From: Silurus meridionalis
Lineage: Eukaryota > Chordata > Actinopteri > Siluriformes > Siluridae
Assembly (NCBI RefSeq): GCF_014805685.1
Contig: NC_060892.1
Span: 6,059,990 to 6,123,989, forward strand
Direction of reading: 5' to 3'
Length of the DNA stretch: 64,000 nt
Numbering within the stretch: position 1 is the first letter of the stretch; each line of letters begins with the position of its first letter. The notes under the pieces were generated by a model, which saw only the letters and a program-made list of their open reading frames with translations, had not been told where the DNA came from and searched no databases. Of the stretch, positions 24,288 to 35,865 are shown piece after piece. The position numbers and the translations under genes were made by a program.

Positions 24288-24720
24288 TGTGGGGCTTATG
24301 TAATGTGATGTTTCTGTTTTTGAAGGAAAATAATAACCCCCCCAGATGTTTTTTTGTTTTACATTATGTAGTTCATTTTGATGGTTGTGTTTTGGATTTA
24401 TGATGGGTTTAATGACTAAAGTCTGGTTTGGAGAAATGTTTGTGTAAATGCATGAAACTGCTCAAACTGCTGTGATGAATGCTCAAGAAGGCATGTTGTG
24501 CTAGCAATCTAACTGTAGGGGGCTCTAGTAGGGGAAAAAAGGTGCAAGCGAAGACTGAAAACAAAGAGTTAATAGGAAAAAAAGGCGGAGAGTTTTTGGT
24601 GTGTGAAAAAGCTTGGAATTAGCGCTTCCATTTGTAAGCAGAGAGAGAAAAATTAAGAGATAATAAACGAACCCATCAAATCACGCACGTCTGGAACTTC
24701 ATTTATTTCAGCATGCAACA
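24288..24720 (+). repeat. Gypsy 5' LTR
   Basis: 433 bases from tgtggggcttatg to cagcatgcaaca. By eye it is identical to the 3' LTR. A TATA-like ttaagagataataaacg with a following cacgcacg occurs in the last 80 bases; promoter function is inferred only. Confidence 0.95.
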
Positions 24721-24742
24721 AACTTGGAGGCACCGCTGGGAT
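24721..24742 (+). other. candidate primer-binding site
   Basis: Directly after the 5' LTR comes aacttggaggcaccgctggg. The TGG at 24725-24727 would pair with a tRNA CCA end. The priming tRNA is not identified. Confidence 0.5.
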
Positions 24743-24947
24743 TTCTAAGAAGTGCGAGTTTAAGGGGATCACCCGGGTGGGAACGGAGCAAGTGAATTGA
24801 AGAGCAGAGATTCACGGTTGAGTAAGCTAGCATACCGGCTCTCGATGGATCTAGAAACGCTAGCCGAACGCGTGACAGGAAGGTTGTGGTTGTTGCGGCT
24901 AGACCAAGTGAAGGAGGTATGTGAGTGTAACAAAATCCCTACCGGGC

Positions 24948-26079
24948 ATGTCATTACTAAACGCACTTATTAATATAGTCACAGAGTCTGTCGATGCTAT
25001 CATGGATAGCGAGGAAGAAGATGTAGCAAAGCGCTACATGTGTTCAATGCTAACTTTTATGGAGGCGCAGCTAGAGAGGAGAAAGTGGAAAATGGCGCCA
25101 ACGATAAAACCGTGACAGATATCTCTCCGACAGCAAACGATTTACTGAATGAGGTGGATTTGCATTCTGGAAATACAGTAATGGGAAAAATTAAAGTAAA
25201 AGATGCTGGAGCAGGACGGAGTAGACCCATTGAACAGCAATCATTTATTGGTCTTGCCCCTGAAGTCACTGTGAGGAGAGATTTCAAAATCAGCGGACAG
25301 ATTGGAGAGGTCGGACAAAGGACAAGCTGTCATTCACTAATTTAATGCATCAGGTGGATAAAGGATTGAGAAGGGGCCATGATGAGGCAGAAATTATTGA
25401 AGCTGTAATAAAAGCCATTAGCCCAGGACTAAGCTTACATAATATGCTTGAAATCAAAAGAGATCTCACTCTCTCACAGCTGAAAGTAATATTAAAGGGA
25501 CATTTCAAGGAGGACAGTTCTACTGACTTGTACTACAAATTGTTGAACATTACACAAAATGCAAACGAGTCTCCACAAGCCTTCCTATTTAGAGCTATTG
25601 AGTTAAAAGAGAGGTTGCTGCGCACGTGTGAAGAAGGTGGTGAATATTTTAGTACAGAGCATATTCAGAAAAAGTTCTTACGCTCAGTGGGGACAGGTTT
25701 GAGCAGTGATCATATAAAATTTCAGCTGAGGCCGTATCTGGATGATTCAGAGATCTCGGATGAAATGCTGATAAACAAAACAAATGAAGCAGCTGGTGAC
25801 GAGACGGAGAGACTAAATAAACAAAAGAAGAACACAGGGAGCAAAGTGGCAAAAGTACACCAGCTGTGTTCAGAAATGCAGTCCCATTCTGGCAAGCAGG
25901 CTGATATGACCACCAAAGATCTGGTTAATAAGCAGCCAAGTGACATCTTTAGGCGAAGAGGCAAAGAGGCACCAGCAATGGAGGGACAGAAAGAATCAGA
26001 GCTATATGAGATGGTTAAACTCCTGATAGAGGAAGTTGCAGAACTCAGGAGGATTCAAAATCGCCTCCTGAACACATAA
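24948..26079 (+). pseudogene. Gypsy gag, frame-interrupted
   Basis: Three overlapping frames carry gag: one from about 24948 (MSLLNALINIVTESVDAIMD), a second at about 25040-25345, and a third open to 26079 that holds the capsid-like helical part (AIKAISPGLSLHN, LKVILKGHF, ESPQAFLFRAIELKERLL). Frame changes fall near 25060-25110 and 25300-25330. It ends in a coiled, charged tail (LIEEVAELRRIQNRL) before the stop. The zinc knuckle lies in the next frame. Confidence 0.75.
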
Positions 26080-26810
26080 CCAAGGAAAGAGGCCGCTACC
26101 GGAAGGGGTGCAGAGCTTGTCAGGAGAAAGGTGAGGAGGATCGATGTGAGCACTGCTTCAGATGTGGAGCTGTGGGCCATGCTGCCCGCGGTTGTAGAGC
26201 AATAAAGAATCCAGCTGAGGGGAGAAGCGATGTAAAGATATCTGTCCATTCAATGAAACCAGAAAGCTCCACCTCCATTCTGAACTACATTGATCCACAA
26301 GAGAAAACCCAAGAGCTCCTGCGGCAAAGAATTAAACAACTGGAAGCAGAACTTGAACAAAAAGGAAAGGCTGAGCATGCCAGAGCTACCACCTACATCA
26401 GTCACATTCCTTTGCAGCGTCAAGCTAAACTGGATAAACTCATTGGTCCAAGATGTATGGTTGACTGTTTCTTTGAAGGTGTGCCGGTGAAGGCGCTCTG
26501 GGACACTGGATCGCAGGTGACCATCATCAATGACGAGTTTAAAAATACTTGCCTTCCCCATCTACAGACACGGAGCCTGAGTGAACTATTGAGTGAAGGT
26601 GAAACACTCATTGGTCAAGCAGCAAACCAAACCGACATTCCCTTCTCTGGATGGGTGGAGCTGAAACTCCAACTAGGGCCAAAAAGAGGGGCTCAGGTAG
26701 AACTGCGGTGCCAGTGCTTGTTTCAAAGGAGCAAGGCGTGGGGCAGCCTCAATCATTGGCTACAATGTGATACAGCATCTGGTGTCAAAGGGAATGGAGC
26801 AGCACCCTGA
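26073..26810 (+). pseudogene. Gypsy nucleocapsid zinc knuckle and aspartic protease
   Basis: This frame overlaps the gag stop in the -1 register. It starts with a Cys-rich stretch containing CFRCGAVGHAARGC, a CX2CX4HX4C knuckle, then a coiled coil (ELLRQRIKQLEAELEQKG) and the protease active site ALWDTGSQVTIIND. The -1 overlap could be a natural frameshift or an indel. The frame is lost near 26700-26810. Confidence 0.75.
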
Positions 26811-27363
26811 TGTTGTCTCAGAAGTGGTAAAGGAAGCTTTCTCATTCAACGGCAGAAAATCTGTTGCACTGATCCAAATGATGCAGAACGGGGACCAAGC
26901 GGAAAGAGAGGGAATAGTAAAGGTGGGAAGGATAAACATAATAGTGGCAGCAGGACAGACGACAACAGTAAGTTGTAATGTTAGGACTGGTCAGCTTGCT
27001 GCAAAACAGGAAGTCCTGTTTGAACCAGAAGATATTCCACAGTGGCCTGAGGGGCTAAATGTAGCCAGGATGGTAGTTAGTCTTCAGAAGTGGAACTTAA
27101 CAAAAGTACAGATCCCAGTTACCAACAACACCAAATGGGATATTACTCTCGCTCCCCGTACGGTCCTGGGACGAGTACAGCAAGTCAGAGCCATATACCC
27201 AGCAGACACCCAACCCGTCGTTGTAACAGCAGACTGGAATGTCAGTAGTGGTGATGGGGTGGCGCGAGTAGTCACAGAAAGTAGAGAGGGGACAGGTGTA
27301 CACCATGTTGTCAACACAGGCCAAGATGTTAACAAGAGAGGTGGGACCCACCAGTGTCGATAG
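26767..27363 (+). pseudogene. Gypsy protease-RT linker segment
   Basis: An open frame of about 198 codons with no catalytic motif (FEPEDIPQWPEGLNVARMVV, NTKWDITLAPRTVLGRVQQV) joins protease and RT. Such a spacer is usual in this Gypsy group. It ends at a stop beside the start of the RT frame, again with a frame change. Confidence 0.6.
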
Positions 27364-28172
27364 ATCACCTGACACCTGAACAACAAAGGAAAGTTCAGCA
27401 AATGCTGAAAGAAGAATGTGAAGCATTTGCAAAGGATGAGGATGATGTGGGGTGCATCCCATCACTCCAACTGAAAATCAGGCTGAGTGACACGTCTCCA
27501 GTAAAACGTACGTATGTCTCTGTGCCAAAACCACTGCACAATGAGGTAAAAGCATATCTGGAAGACCTCTTAAATAAAAAATGGATTCAGAAGTCTCGCT
27601 CTCCTTATGCATCCCCAGTAGTCTGCGTGCGCAAGAAGGATGGCAGTCTCCGCCTCTGTATAGACTACCGGGAGCTCAATCGCAAATCCATCCCAGACCG
27701 TCATCCCATTCCTAGGGTGCAAGACATGCTGAACAGTTTAAGTGGGAGTACATGGTTCTCAGTCCTGGATCAGGGGAAGGCGTATCATCAGGGGTTTGTG
27801 GAAGAGGGCAGCCGACCCTTTACAGCTTTCATAACACCTTGGGGCCTTTACGAATGGGTCCGGATCCCATTTGGCTTGTCCTCGGCTCCTGCTGAGTTTC
27901 AGCGCAGTATGGAGGAATGCTTGCTGGGACTCAGAGACAACACCTGTCTTCCATACTTAGATGATAACCTTGTACATAGTAAGACATTCGAGGAGCATCT
28001 CAATGATGTCAGAGAAGTACTACGCCGTTACCAGAGTCATGGGGTAAAGCTTACAGCTAAAAAGTGCGAGCTTTTTAAGTCTGAGGTTAAGTTCTTGGGA
28101 AAAATAGTGTCGAAGGGGCTACACGATGGACTCCAAAGAGATTGCACCTGTGCAAGCACTAAGGGACCGTAA
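27354..28172 (+). pseudogene. Gypsy reverse transcriptase segment
   Basis: It contains all main RT blocks: [62 protein letters not shown] and the catalytic YLDD box in [12 protein letters not shown], with the thumb start [14 protein letters not shown]. The catalytic aspartates are present. The frame is lost at about 28110-28130. Confidence 0.85.
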
Positions 28173-29101
28173 ACCTAAAACTGTGGGTGACCTAAGACAA
28201 CTGCTGGGGTTTCTGTCCTACTACCGCACATATATTCCTGGATTCTCTCAGATTGCCAAACCTCTGTATGAACTTTTGTCAGTGGAAAAGCTTCCAGAAA
28301 ATAAAGCAAGCCATAAAAGTCATGGTAGTAAGAAGGAAGGAGGAAAGGCGAAAAACAGCTCAACTTCATGCCAGTCAGCCGATATCATGGACAGAACACC
28401 ACCAAAATGTCCTCAGTCAACTTCTTGAGTTCTTGCTGAACCCTCCAATCTTAGGCTACCCTGATTTTGAAGAGCCCTTTGTATTGCATTGTGATGCATC
28501 ACAAGATGGACTTGGTGCTGTACTGTATCAAAGGCAGCAAGGGAAACTGGTAGTCATTAGCTATGGGTCACGGACACTAACGGCTCCAGAAAAGAATTAT
28601 CATTTACACTCTGGGAAACTGGAATTCCTGGCAATGAAATGGGCCATTTGTGAGCGATTCCGTGAATACCTATATTACGCCACCTCCTTCGTGGTCTATA
28701 CAGACAATAACCCATTGACATATGTTTTGTCCACGGCCAAGCTCAATGCCACCACTCACCGATGGATAGCAGAGTTGGCTGACTACAATTTTACCATCAA
28801 ATATAGACCAGGTCGCATACACAGAGATGCTGATGTGCTATCAAGAATGCCGCTGGATATGGAGAGTTATATGCAGGCCTGTTCACAAGAGGCCAGTCCA
28901 AGAGTTGTAGCTGCTGTCACAGATGGTCTTCTTGTGAAGTCAGAGGAAGAGGGACCCTGGATGTGCCCTATAACCCTAGCAAAAGTTTGTTCTTTAGTAG
29001 AGCAGGAACAAGGGGAAAAACAGATGGCTAAAGTGACAACTGAGGAACTGAAAGAGGCTCAAGAAAAAGATCCAGTGCTAAAAGGGTACGAGAGTATGTG
29101 A
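28126..29101 (+). pseudogene. Gypsy RT thumb, connection and RNase H, two frames
   Basis: The first frame (28126-28428) gives DLRQLLGFLSYYRTYIPGFS; the second (open over 28253-29101) gives RNase H blocks VLHCDASQDGLGAVL, LEFLAMKWAICERFREYL, VVYTDNNPLTYVL and the HRDADVLSR end. The switch falls near 28290-28330. Confidence 0.8.
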
Positions 29102-30390
29102 TGGCAGACCACTGGCCAGAGTTGATGAGACGAGACCGTGGCAATGAGGTGACTGTACTGTACAGACAGAGAAGCAAGTTATACCTGGACGAGGAAGGAA
29201 TACTATGTCGGCAATCAGCAGGGCGAACTCAGATAGTGCTGCCCAGCAAATACCTCCAGTTTGTGCTTAAGGAGCTTCATGAGGAAATGGGACACCAAGG
29301 GGTGGAGCGCACACTGAGCCTCATCCGAGAAAGATTTTATTGGCCTCACATGCAGGGTTATGTGGAACATTACGTTACCAAAGTGTGTAGCTGTTTGAAA
29401 CGGAAACGTCCAAACAGGATGACGAGAGCACCATTGGTGAATATAGTAACTACTTACCCTTTTGAACTGGTGTCAGTAGATTTTCTGCATTTAGAGGGCT
29501 GTAAGGGTGGCTACGAATACATCCTGGTGTTAATGGATCACTTCACACGCTATGCCCAAGCATATGCCTGTAAAAATAAGTCAGCAAAAACTGCAGCAGA
29601 AAAGATCTTTGGCGATTTTGTTCTCAGGCACGGATTTCCCACCAAACTTCACCATGATCAGGGGAAGGAATTTGAGAACAAGTTGTTCGCCCAGATGAAG
29701 GAATTTTGTGGTATCCAACACTCCCACACAACCCCATACCACCCTGCTGGAAATGGACAGGTGGAAAGGTTCAATCGAACATTGCTGTCAATGCTCAGAT
29801 CCCTGCCGAGTCAAGCGAAGTCTGATTGGAAGAGCTCCTTAAATAAGGTAGTCCATGCATATAACTGCACACGAAGTGAAGTAACTGGGTATGCTCCATA
29901 CTACCTTCTGTATGGGAGAAACCCAAGGCTGCCCATTGATTTAATGTTTGGCCGGAAGCCGGGAGAGTGTGGAACTTCACACGATGATTATGTTGCCAAG
30001 TGGAAAAAACGCATGGAGGAAGTGTATGAATTGGCATCAAGAACGGTCCAGAAAGAACAGAGTAGAGCAAAGCACGGCTATGATAAGAAAATATATGGAG
30101 CGGATCTCCAGCCCGGAAACAGAGTACTGGTGAGAAATTGTGGAGAAAGGGGTGGGCCGGGAAAACTACGTTCTTATTGGGAGGATCAAGTTTATGTTGT
30201 GACAGAAAGAAAGTATGAAGATGGCCCAGTGTATGCAGTGAAGCCAGAGCGTGGCTCAGGAGTAGCGAGAGTCCTGCACAGAAACTTGTTGCTGCCCTGT
30301 GATTTCCTACCCATAGACAATAGCGACCAGAAGGAAAACAAATTGCAACCAAAGAGAAAAAGACACACGTCAATTAAATATGGTGGCTGA
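29098..30390 (+). pseudogene. Gypsy integrase segment
   Basis: 430 open codons contain the N-terminal zinc region (LHEEMGHQGVERTLSLIRER ... VCSCLKRK), the core residues in VSVDFLHLEG, HHDQGKEFEN and GNGQVERFNR (D, D, E), and a C-terminal LQPGNRVLVRN domain. It is the only long uninterrupted domain of this copy. It overlaps the RNase H frame by four bases. Confidence 0.85.
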
Positions 30391-30790
30391 AGAGGATTCA
30401 GTAGATGAGAATGACTGGAGATGCTTAAGGACACTGTCGACAAAGCAGCTTGCAGAGGGCACAAGCCAGTTGGGTCCAGAGGAGAATGAGCTCCAGTTAA
30501 GAGGTATGGGTGGAGATCTAGGCCAGGAGCTGGATGATGAGCAGGCACTGCCCATAGAGGAGGAATGTGATGAAGGGAAAAGAAACTCAGGAAAAATTGC
30601 AGATGTAATGGGGGATGAAAATGAAATGACAGAAGCGGGAGAAGAGACATCATCGGACGAGGTAGATGAGGGTAGCCCAGCTGTAACACATCTGTCACAG
30701 AGAAAGTATCCTTTCAGACAAAGACATCCACCCATGATATTTACGTATGATACATTAGGCAAACCTTCTATTGCACAGAGAGTTATTTAA
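30380..30790 (+). pseudogene. Gypsy pol C-terminal acidic tail
   Basis: This frame overlaps the integrase end by 11 bases. It is acidic (EEECDEGKRNSGK, ETSSDEVDEGS) and ends RKYPFRQRHPPMIFTYDTLG, which resembles the basic/PP/YD ending usual for fish Gypsy pol. It is probably the pol tail displaced by a frame change rather than a separate gene. The sequence from 30791 to 31238 is noncoding. Confidence 0.55.
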
Positions 30791-31238
30791 TTTCATAGTT
30801 GTTGTGTGAAGTATTGTTAGCACAGTTAATTGTTCTTAAGTAAGAAACAGTTCATGGAGAACAGGTTATAGACTTATGTTTTAGTTAATGCAAATAAAGT
30901 ACCAGTAAACAGACATTGACACATAGACTGCTAAAATTTGATGAAACATGCAAAAAGCTATATGTGGGTCTGTATATAGAGCATAGGGCATGTCGCAGGT
31001 GAACAACCCTCAGTACTTGATGCGTGACCCGTCTTATGACGAGGTAATCCTTAAGACATCATGTGGCCAGTGGTGTCTACGCCAGTGGATGACATTAAAT
31101 GGGAGATAGATGTCATACTAAGGCAGTTGCAAGACAAATTAGCATTGAGTATAGTAACTGACTCCCTTATATGCTATCTTGCTCTAATGTTAACACATTG
31201 TTACCTGGAACTAGGGTATGTCAGTCGACATTCATTTT

Positions 31239-31249
31239 GGAGGGGAGAG
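31239..31249 (+). other. polypurine tract
   Basis: ggaggggagag directly abuts the 3' LTR, the position of the plus-strand primer in LTR retrotransposons. Confidence 0.8.
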
Positions 31250-31682
31250 TGTGGGGCTTATGTAATGTGATGTTTCTGTTTTTGAAGGAAAATAATAACC
31301 CCCCCAGATGTTTTTTTGTTTTACATTATGTAGTTCATTTTGATGGTTGTGTTTTGGATTTATGATGGGTTTAATGACTAAAGTCTGGTTTGGAGAAATG
31401 TTTGTGTAAATGCATGAAACTGCTCAAACTGCTGTGATGAATGCTCAAGAAGGCATGTTGTGCTAGCAATCTAACTGTAGGGGGCTCTAGTAGGGGAAAA
31501 AAGGTGCAAGCGAAGACTGAAAACAAAGAGTTAATAGGAAAAAAAGGCGGAGAGTTTTTGGTGTGTGAAAAAGCTTGGAATTAGCGCTTCCATTTGTAAG
31601 CAGAGAGAGAAAAATTAAGAGATAATAAACGAACCCATCAAATCACGCACGTCTGGAACTTCATTTATTTCAGCATGCAACA
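31250..31682 (+). repeat. Gypsy 3' LTR
   Basis: 433 bases, same ends as the 5' LTR and no difference found by eye. It is preceded by the purine tract ggaggggagag. Confidence 0.95.
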
Positions 31683-32070
31683 CTACCATAGCGAGTCTTG
31701 CCGGAGTCCCCAACTGCACAGTGTATTTAACTTTCATACAACAATAAGGACACATAATAATCCATATCCTTCTCTTACTGTCGCCCCTATTTTCTCTCTC
31801 TCTCTCTATCTGTTGAGTAAAACATGCTCCTCAGGTTCCGGTGACCACTGTTCCTGCCCCTCTTGCCTCCTCGGATCTTCCAACTTTGTCCTGGCCTGCA
31901 TCTGGATAGTTTGCAGCTGGGGATGGTTTCTCATCAATATTCTGGAGTTCCATGAAATTACGGAGTAAGAACAGGCGCTTTGGGGATGATTTTGGACTGT
32001 AGTTAATGTCAGCAGTCTGCTACACTGACTCAGGACTACAGTTTGCTTTTGATCACCATCGCTGCACCCC
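31683..32070 (+). mobile_element. L2-type LINE fragment, right part (3' UTR)
   Basis: After the Gypsy 3' LTR the text catagcgagtcttgccggag continues the LINE 3' region, through ggttccggtgaccactgttcc to tttggactgtagttaatgtc. The pieces meet across a 4-base duplication. Confidence 0.6.
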
Positions 32071-32880
32071 GCAACATCGTTTATCTGTAATTAATGGACA
32101 TTCGATGCAACCCCGGTTCTATATGGGATGCTATACATATAAAAAATTAATTACATTTTTATTTATCCCGCTTCCAGCCGCGTCGTCCATGATGTCCTAC
32201 ATATATATTCTTCCCTGCCAAGACAATGCGCAGCTGCTGCACCTATTTTAAACAATGAATCCCCATACCCACAGCAGATTTGGTGGGCCCTCTCTGCGCC
32301 CCCTCTTAGTAGCCTCAGTCCCCTTTTTTTATTCTGCATAGCCGGCTCAGTCTCAGCCTCTTCCGTGTCCTCTCTCATATTTGTCACATGCTAGAGATGC
32401 AGGAGACGGTATGATGGCCACATCCGTGGATCAGGAGCAGGTGTGGATGATACCAAAGTCTCCATAAACAGTGAATAATCAGCAGCCATATGAGAAAGCA
32501 GAAACTGTTTCAGTGTTGATGTGACACTGGAGGATGCTGTGCAGTAAAGCACCTGGCTGACAAAACATAAATAATATGCTTAGAATTAATATAAACTTAT
32601 TTGAGTGTTTACGTAAAATACTGAAATAACTAACTAATTAAATGAGCTTTAAATCCAGGCAGACCTCTAAATCACTCAATAAGAAAGAATATCTGCAAGT
32701 TAATGGTAATTGGTGAAGGCCAAGATTTGGGGAGTTTCTGAAGTTAATGATAAACAAGGATGCTCAATGTGTATAAAAGAAGGATTGTCATTTGATTTCA
32801 GACCACCAACAGACATTGTCTCAAAGCAGCTTTACAGAAATTAACAGTTAAGGTGAACGATGTGTGATTATCGTGATTAT
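32071..32880. other. intergenic DNA without recognised feature
   Basis: Moderately complex DNA with no exon or named transposon. A short gcagcagcc-type patch and scattered repeat-like pieces occur. Confidence 0.45.
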
Positions 32881-33180
32881 CCCTGATGAGCAGCCATCTC
32901 ACACAGGGACCTGTGGCAAGGAAAAACTCCATTAGATGTTATGAGGAAGAAACCTTGAGAGGAACCAGACTCGAAAGGGGAACCCATCCTCATTTGGGTG
33001 ATATCAAGACTGTGGTTATAGTCTTTAAACAATACAGAACACTGGAGAGTGAGAAGTAACATGAGCACTCGAGTGTAAGATTGAGTAATGATCTTTCTAC
33101 AGTCTTTTACAGTCATTGTGGTTATAATGTCATGTCATTAGTATGCTCTCGGGTTGATCGCGGTTTACTGCAATAAGCTC
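32800..33180 (-). repeat. dispersed repeat fragment, copy 2
   Basis: It includes ggcaaggaaaaactccatta, gaggaagaaaccttgagagg and acccatcctcatttgggtga, shared with 15735-15860. cattgtctcaaagcagcttta at 32813 is the reversed end of the L2-like tail. Confidence 0.5.
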
Positions 33181-33537
33181 TACTTTGCTCTCCTCATCCA
33201 CGTTTCTTGAAGTCTTTGAAATGATTGCTTTACAGCATTGATTTTGGAAGTTCCAGCTAATGCCGGAAACGTTCGGCCTAAGTGATAATTTCCGACAAAT
33301 GTTAAGCGAAAAATACAACGAAGGACACCCAGAACTGTTGAGCAGCAAGAATCCTGTTTCAGACACATATGGAACATTCCTCTCCCGAAACTTCAATCTC
33401 CTTGGTTCCCAGATGTATAAGGACAGAAGACATGATGCTACACAGTGTTAAACATGGCCCTGTACTGATTTTTTTAAAGCCTGTTGCAGCAATCAAATTC
33501 AAACTGACCTTATTTTTTTTCCTTAAAATGGTATATA

Positions 33538-34811
33538 CAGTGAGGAAAATAAGTATTTGAACACCCTGCTATTTTGCAAGTTCTCCCACTTAGAAATCAT
33601 GGAGGGGTCTGAAATTGTCATCGTAGGTGCATGTCCACTGTGAGAGACATAATCTAAAAAAAAAGCAGCTTGGTGAAAAAAAGGTCCACTGTTGGAACAA
33701 TCATTAGAAAATGGAAGAAGCTAAACATGACTGTCAATCTTCCTCGGACTGGGGCTCCATGCAAGATCTCACCTCGTGGGGTCTCAATGATCCTAAGGAA
33801 GGTGAGAAATCAGCCCAGAACTACACGGAAGGAGCTGGTCAATGACCTGAAAAGAGCTGGGACCACCGTTTCCAAGGTTACTGTTGGGAATACACTAAGA
33901 CGTCATGGTTTGAAATCATGCATGGCACAGAAGGTTCCCCTGCTTAAACCAGCACATATCCAGGCACGTCTTAAGTTTGCCAATGACAATTTGGATGATC
34001 CAGAGGAGTCATGGGAGAAAGTCATGTGGTCAGATGAGACCAAAATAGAACTTTTGGGTCATAATTCCACTAAAAGTGTTTGGAGGAAGAAGAATGATGA
34101 GTACCATCCCAAGAACACCATCCCTACTGTGAAGCATGAGGGTGGTAGCATCATGCTTTGGGGGTGTTTTTCTGCACATGGGACAGGGCAACTGCACTGT
34201 ATTAAGGAGAGGATGACCGGGGCCATGTATTGCGAGATTTTGGGGAACAACCTCCTTCCCTCAGTTAGAGCATTGAAGATGGGTCGAGGCTGGGTCTTCC
34301 AACATGACAATGACCTGAAGCACACAGCCAGGATAACCAAGGAGTGGCTCTGTAATAAGCATATCAAGGTTCTGGCGTGGCCTAGCCAGTCTCCAGACCT
34401 AAACCCAATAGAGAATCTTTGGAGGAGCTCAAACTCCGTGTTTCTCAGCGACAGGCCAGAAACCTGACTGATCTAGAGAAGATCTGTGTGGAGGTGGGCC
34501 AAAATCCCTCCTGCAGTGTGTGCAAACCTGGTGAAAAACTACAGGAAACGTTTGACCTCTGTAATTGCAAACAAAGGCTACTGTACCAAATATTAACATT
34601 GACTTTCTTAGGTGTTCAAATACTTATTTGCAGCTGTATCATACAAATAAATAGTTAAAAAATCATATATTGTGATTTCTGGATTTTTTTTTTTAGATTA
34701 TGTCTCTCACAGTGGACATGCACCTCGATGACAATTTCAGACCCCTCCGTGATTTCTAAGTGGGAGAACTTGCAAAATAGCAGGGTGTTCAAATACTTAT
34801 TTTCCTCACTG
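33538..34811 (+). mobile_element. Tc1-like transposon with long inverted termini
   Basis: The 1,274-bp element is bounded by TA (33536-33537 and 34812-34813). Termini start cagtgaggaaaataagtatt and are inverted repeats of about 120 bases with very few differences. The interior holds a transposase lacking its first part and shifted near the end, so the copy is non-autonomous. Confidence 0.92.
33670..34640 (+). pseudogene. Tc1-like transposase, 5'-deleted and frameshifted
   Basis: 265 codons are open from [20 protein letters not shown], that is from within the first HTH. The linker [15 protein letters not shown] and the second HTH follow, then the catalytic residues in [23 protein letters not shown] and [11 protein letters not shown]. 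The fully conserved first ~40 residues are missing. A frame change directly after ENLW moves the C-terminus ([20 protein letters not shown]) to another frame. Confidence 0.85.
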
Positions 34812-35650
34812 TATATTCTCAGATAAAACATTTGAGATGTTTATTTTCTTCAATTGTGAATGTAATATAGATTTATGAGATAGGGTTGGGGGGGGGGGGG
34901 GGGTTGTGTGGCTGAGGAGAAAGGAGGCGAGAGGGGAGGAGAGAAGAGAAAAGAGAGGATCAGAGAAAGCAGAAGAAAGAACAGAGAAAAGAGTTCTCTG
35001 TAGAGAGGGCCTGTAGCAAAGACAGTTTTTCTCCAATAAGTTTTTTTATTCATAATCTTTTATATAAACAGTTAATCGTTGAATAATTTACACACAGCAA
35101 GATTTTTTTTCCATATCATTCAACATTTTTTTCTGTACATATCACTGCTTGGCTCTCAGTGAGGAAGAAAAAACAACAGCAACAAAATAAAAGTAATAAA
35201 GCGGGACTTTCGGCTAATCATGGCACTTTTTGATCCGATACAGTTGCTTTTCTTTCCGCTATGGAGCTTGTGATTGTGGTTTTATATACACACATAGACA
35301 CACAGGAGTGTGTAAGCAATGCAAGGTTGATGGCACGGCCGAGGATCCGTCTCGTGTTTGTGTGCGTGTGTGTGCGTGTGTGTGGGGTGGCCTCACCGAA
35401 TACCGTTTCACACATATCAGTGTGTCTGATGACACACGGCCAGGAAATGACAGGAAAAATTAAGAAGTGGAAAAAGGTTTCTCGTACAGAAAAATTAGGT
35501 TTGATGATATAAAATTGGGTATTCGTTTGCATCGAAATTAACAAGCGAACAAGTAATGGACGTCTCACCCGAGACACTTTCAATCAATACAAGTTCAGGA
35601 ATTAATCTTCATACCTCATTTTTACAAAACAGGAGCAACAGTTGGGTATA
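34812..35650. other. insr downstream DNA with purine-rich and GT-rich patches
   Basis: A G run at 34889-34903 is followed by GA-rich DNA to 34990, which reads CT-rich on the insr strand. A (GT)-rich patch is near 35355-35385. No coding exon is seen. Confidence 0.5.
35045..35050 (-). terminator. candidate insr polyadenylation signal AATAAA
   Basis: AATAAA on the minus strand lies in TTATGAATAAAAAAAC, with a mixed T/G-containing sequence downstream. Position and orientation fit the end of a long insr 3' UTR. Other A-rich hexamers occur between here and 42350, so this is only one candidate. Confidence 0.3.
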
Positions 35651-35654
35651 TTTA

Positions 35655-35800
35655 TAATTTACATATGGCTGATGCCCTTATCCAGGAGAAACTTGATCCC
35701 ATTTATAGATCTGAGCAGGTAAGGGTTAAGGGACTTGCTCAGGGGCTCAGCGGATGGTCCTGGGATTTGAAGAGAAATCCATCATCTTATTAACCATGAA
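35655..35800 (-). mobile_element. SINE fragment
   Basis: It reads ggctgatgcccttatccagg and gcaggtaagggttaagggac then ttgctcaggggctcagcgg. Minus-strand SINE of the same family as 528-705, without its head. Confidence 0.55.
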
Positions 35801-35865
35801 ACAGTTACCGTTTAAATGTACATTTGTCTGTACTTTTTTGCTTATTTATAATTTTTTTCATTCTA

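Larger units (their letters stand above)
24288..31682 (+). mobile_element. full-length Ty3/Gypsy-type LTR retrotransposon, frames broken
   Basis: This 7,395-bp element has 433-bp LTRs, a TG...CA terminus, a 4-bp target duplication ctac (24284-24287, 31683-31686), a primer-binding-type TGG after the 5' LTR and a purine tract before the 3' LTR. The internal order is gag, protease, reverse transcriptase, RNase H, integrase, which defines Ty3/Gypsy. The coding region changes frame at least six times, so this copy as given cannot make a continuous Gag-Pol. It lies inside an L2 LINE between the two genes, in the orientation opposite to both. Confidence 0.95.

Noticed and set aside
29795..30698. Minus-strand open frames of 168-192 codons
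   Set aside because: They are antisense to the Gypsy integrase and pol tail, which carry clear motifs on the plus strand.
30380..30790. A separate accessory gene after Gypsy integrase, perhaps an env-like ORF
   Set aside because: It has no signal peptide or membrane segment, overlaps integrase by 11 bases and ends in the usual Gypsy pol tail pattern.
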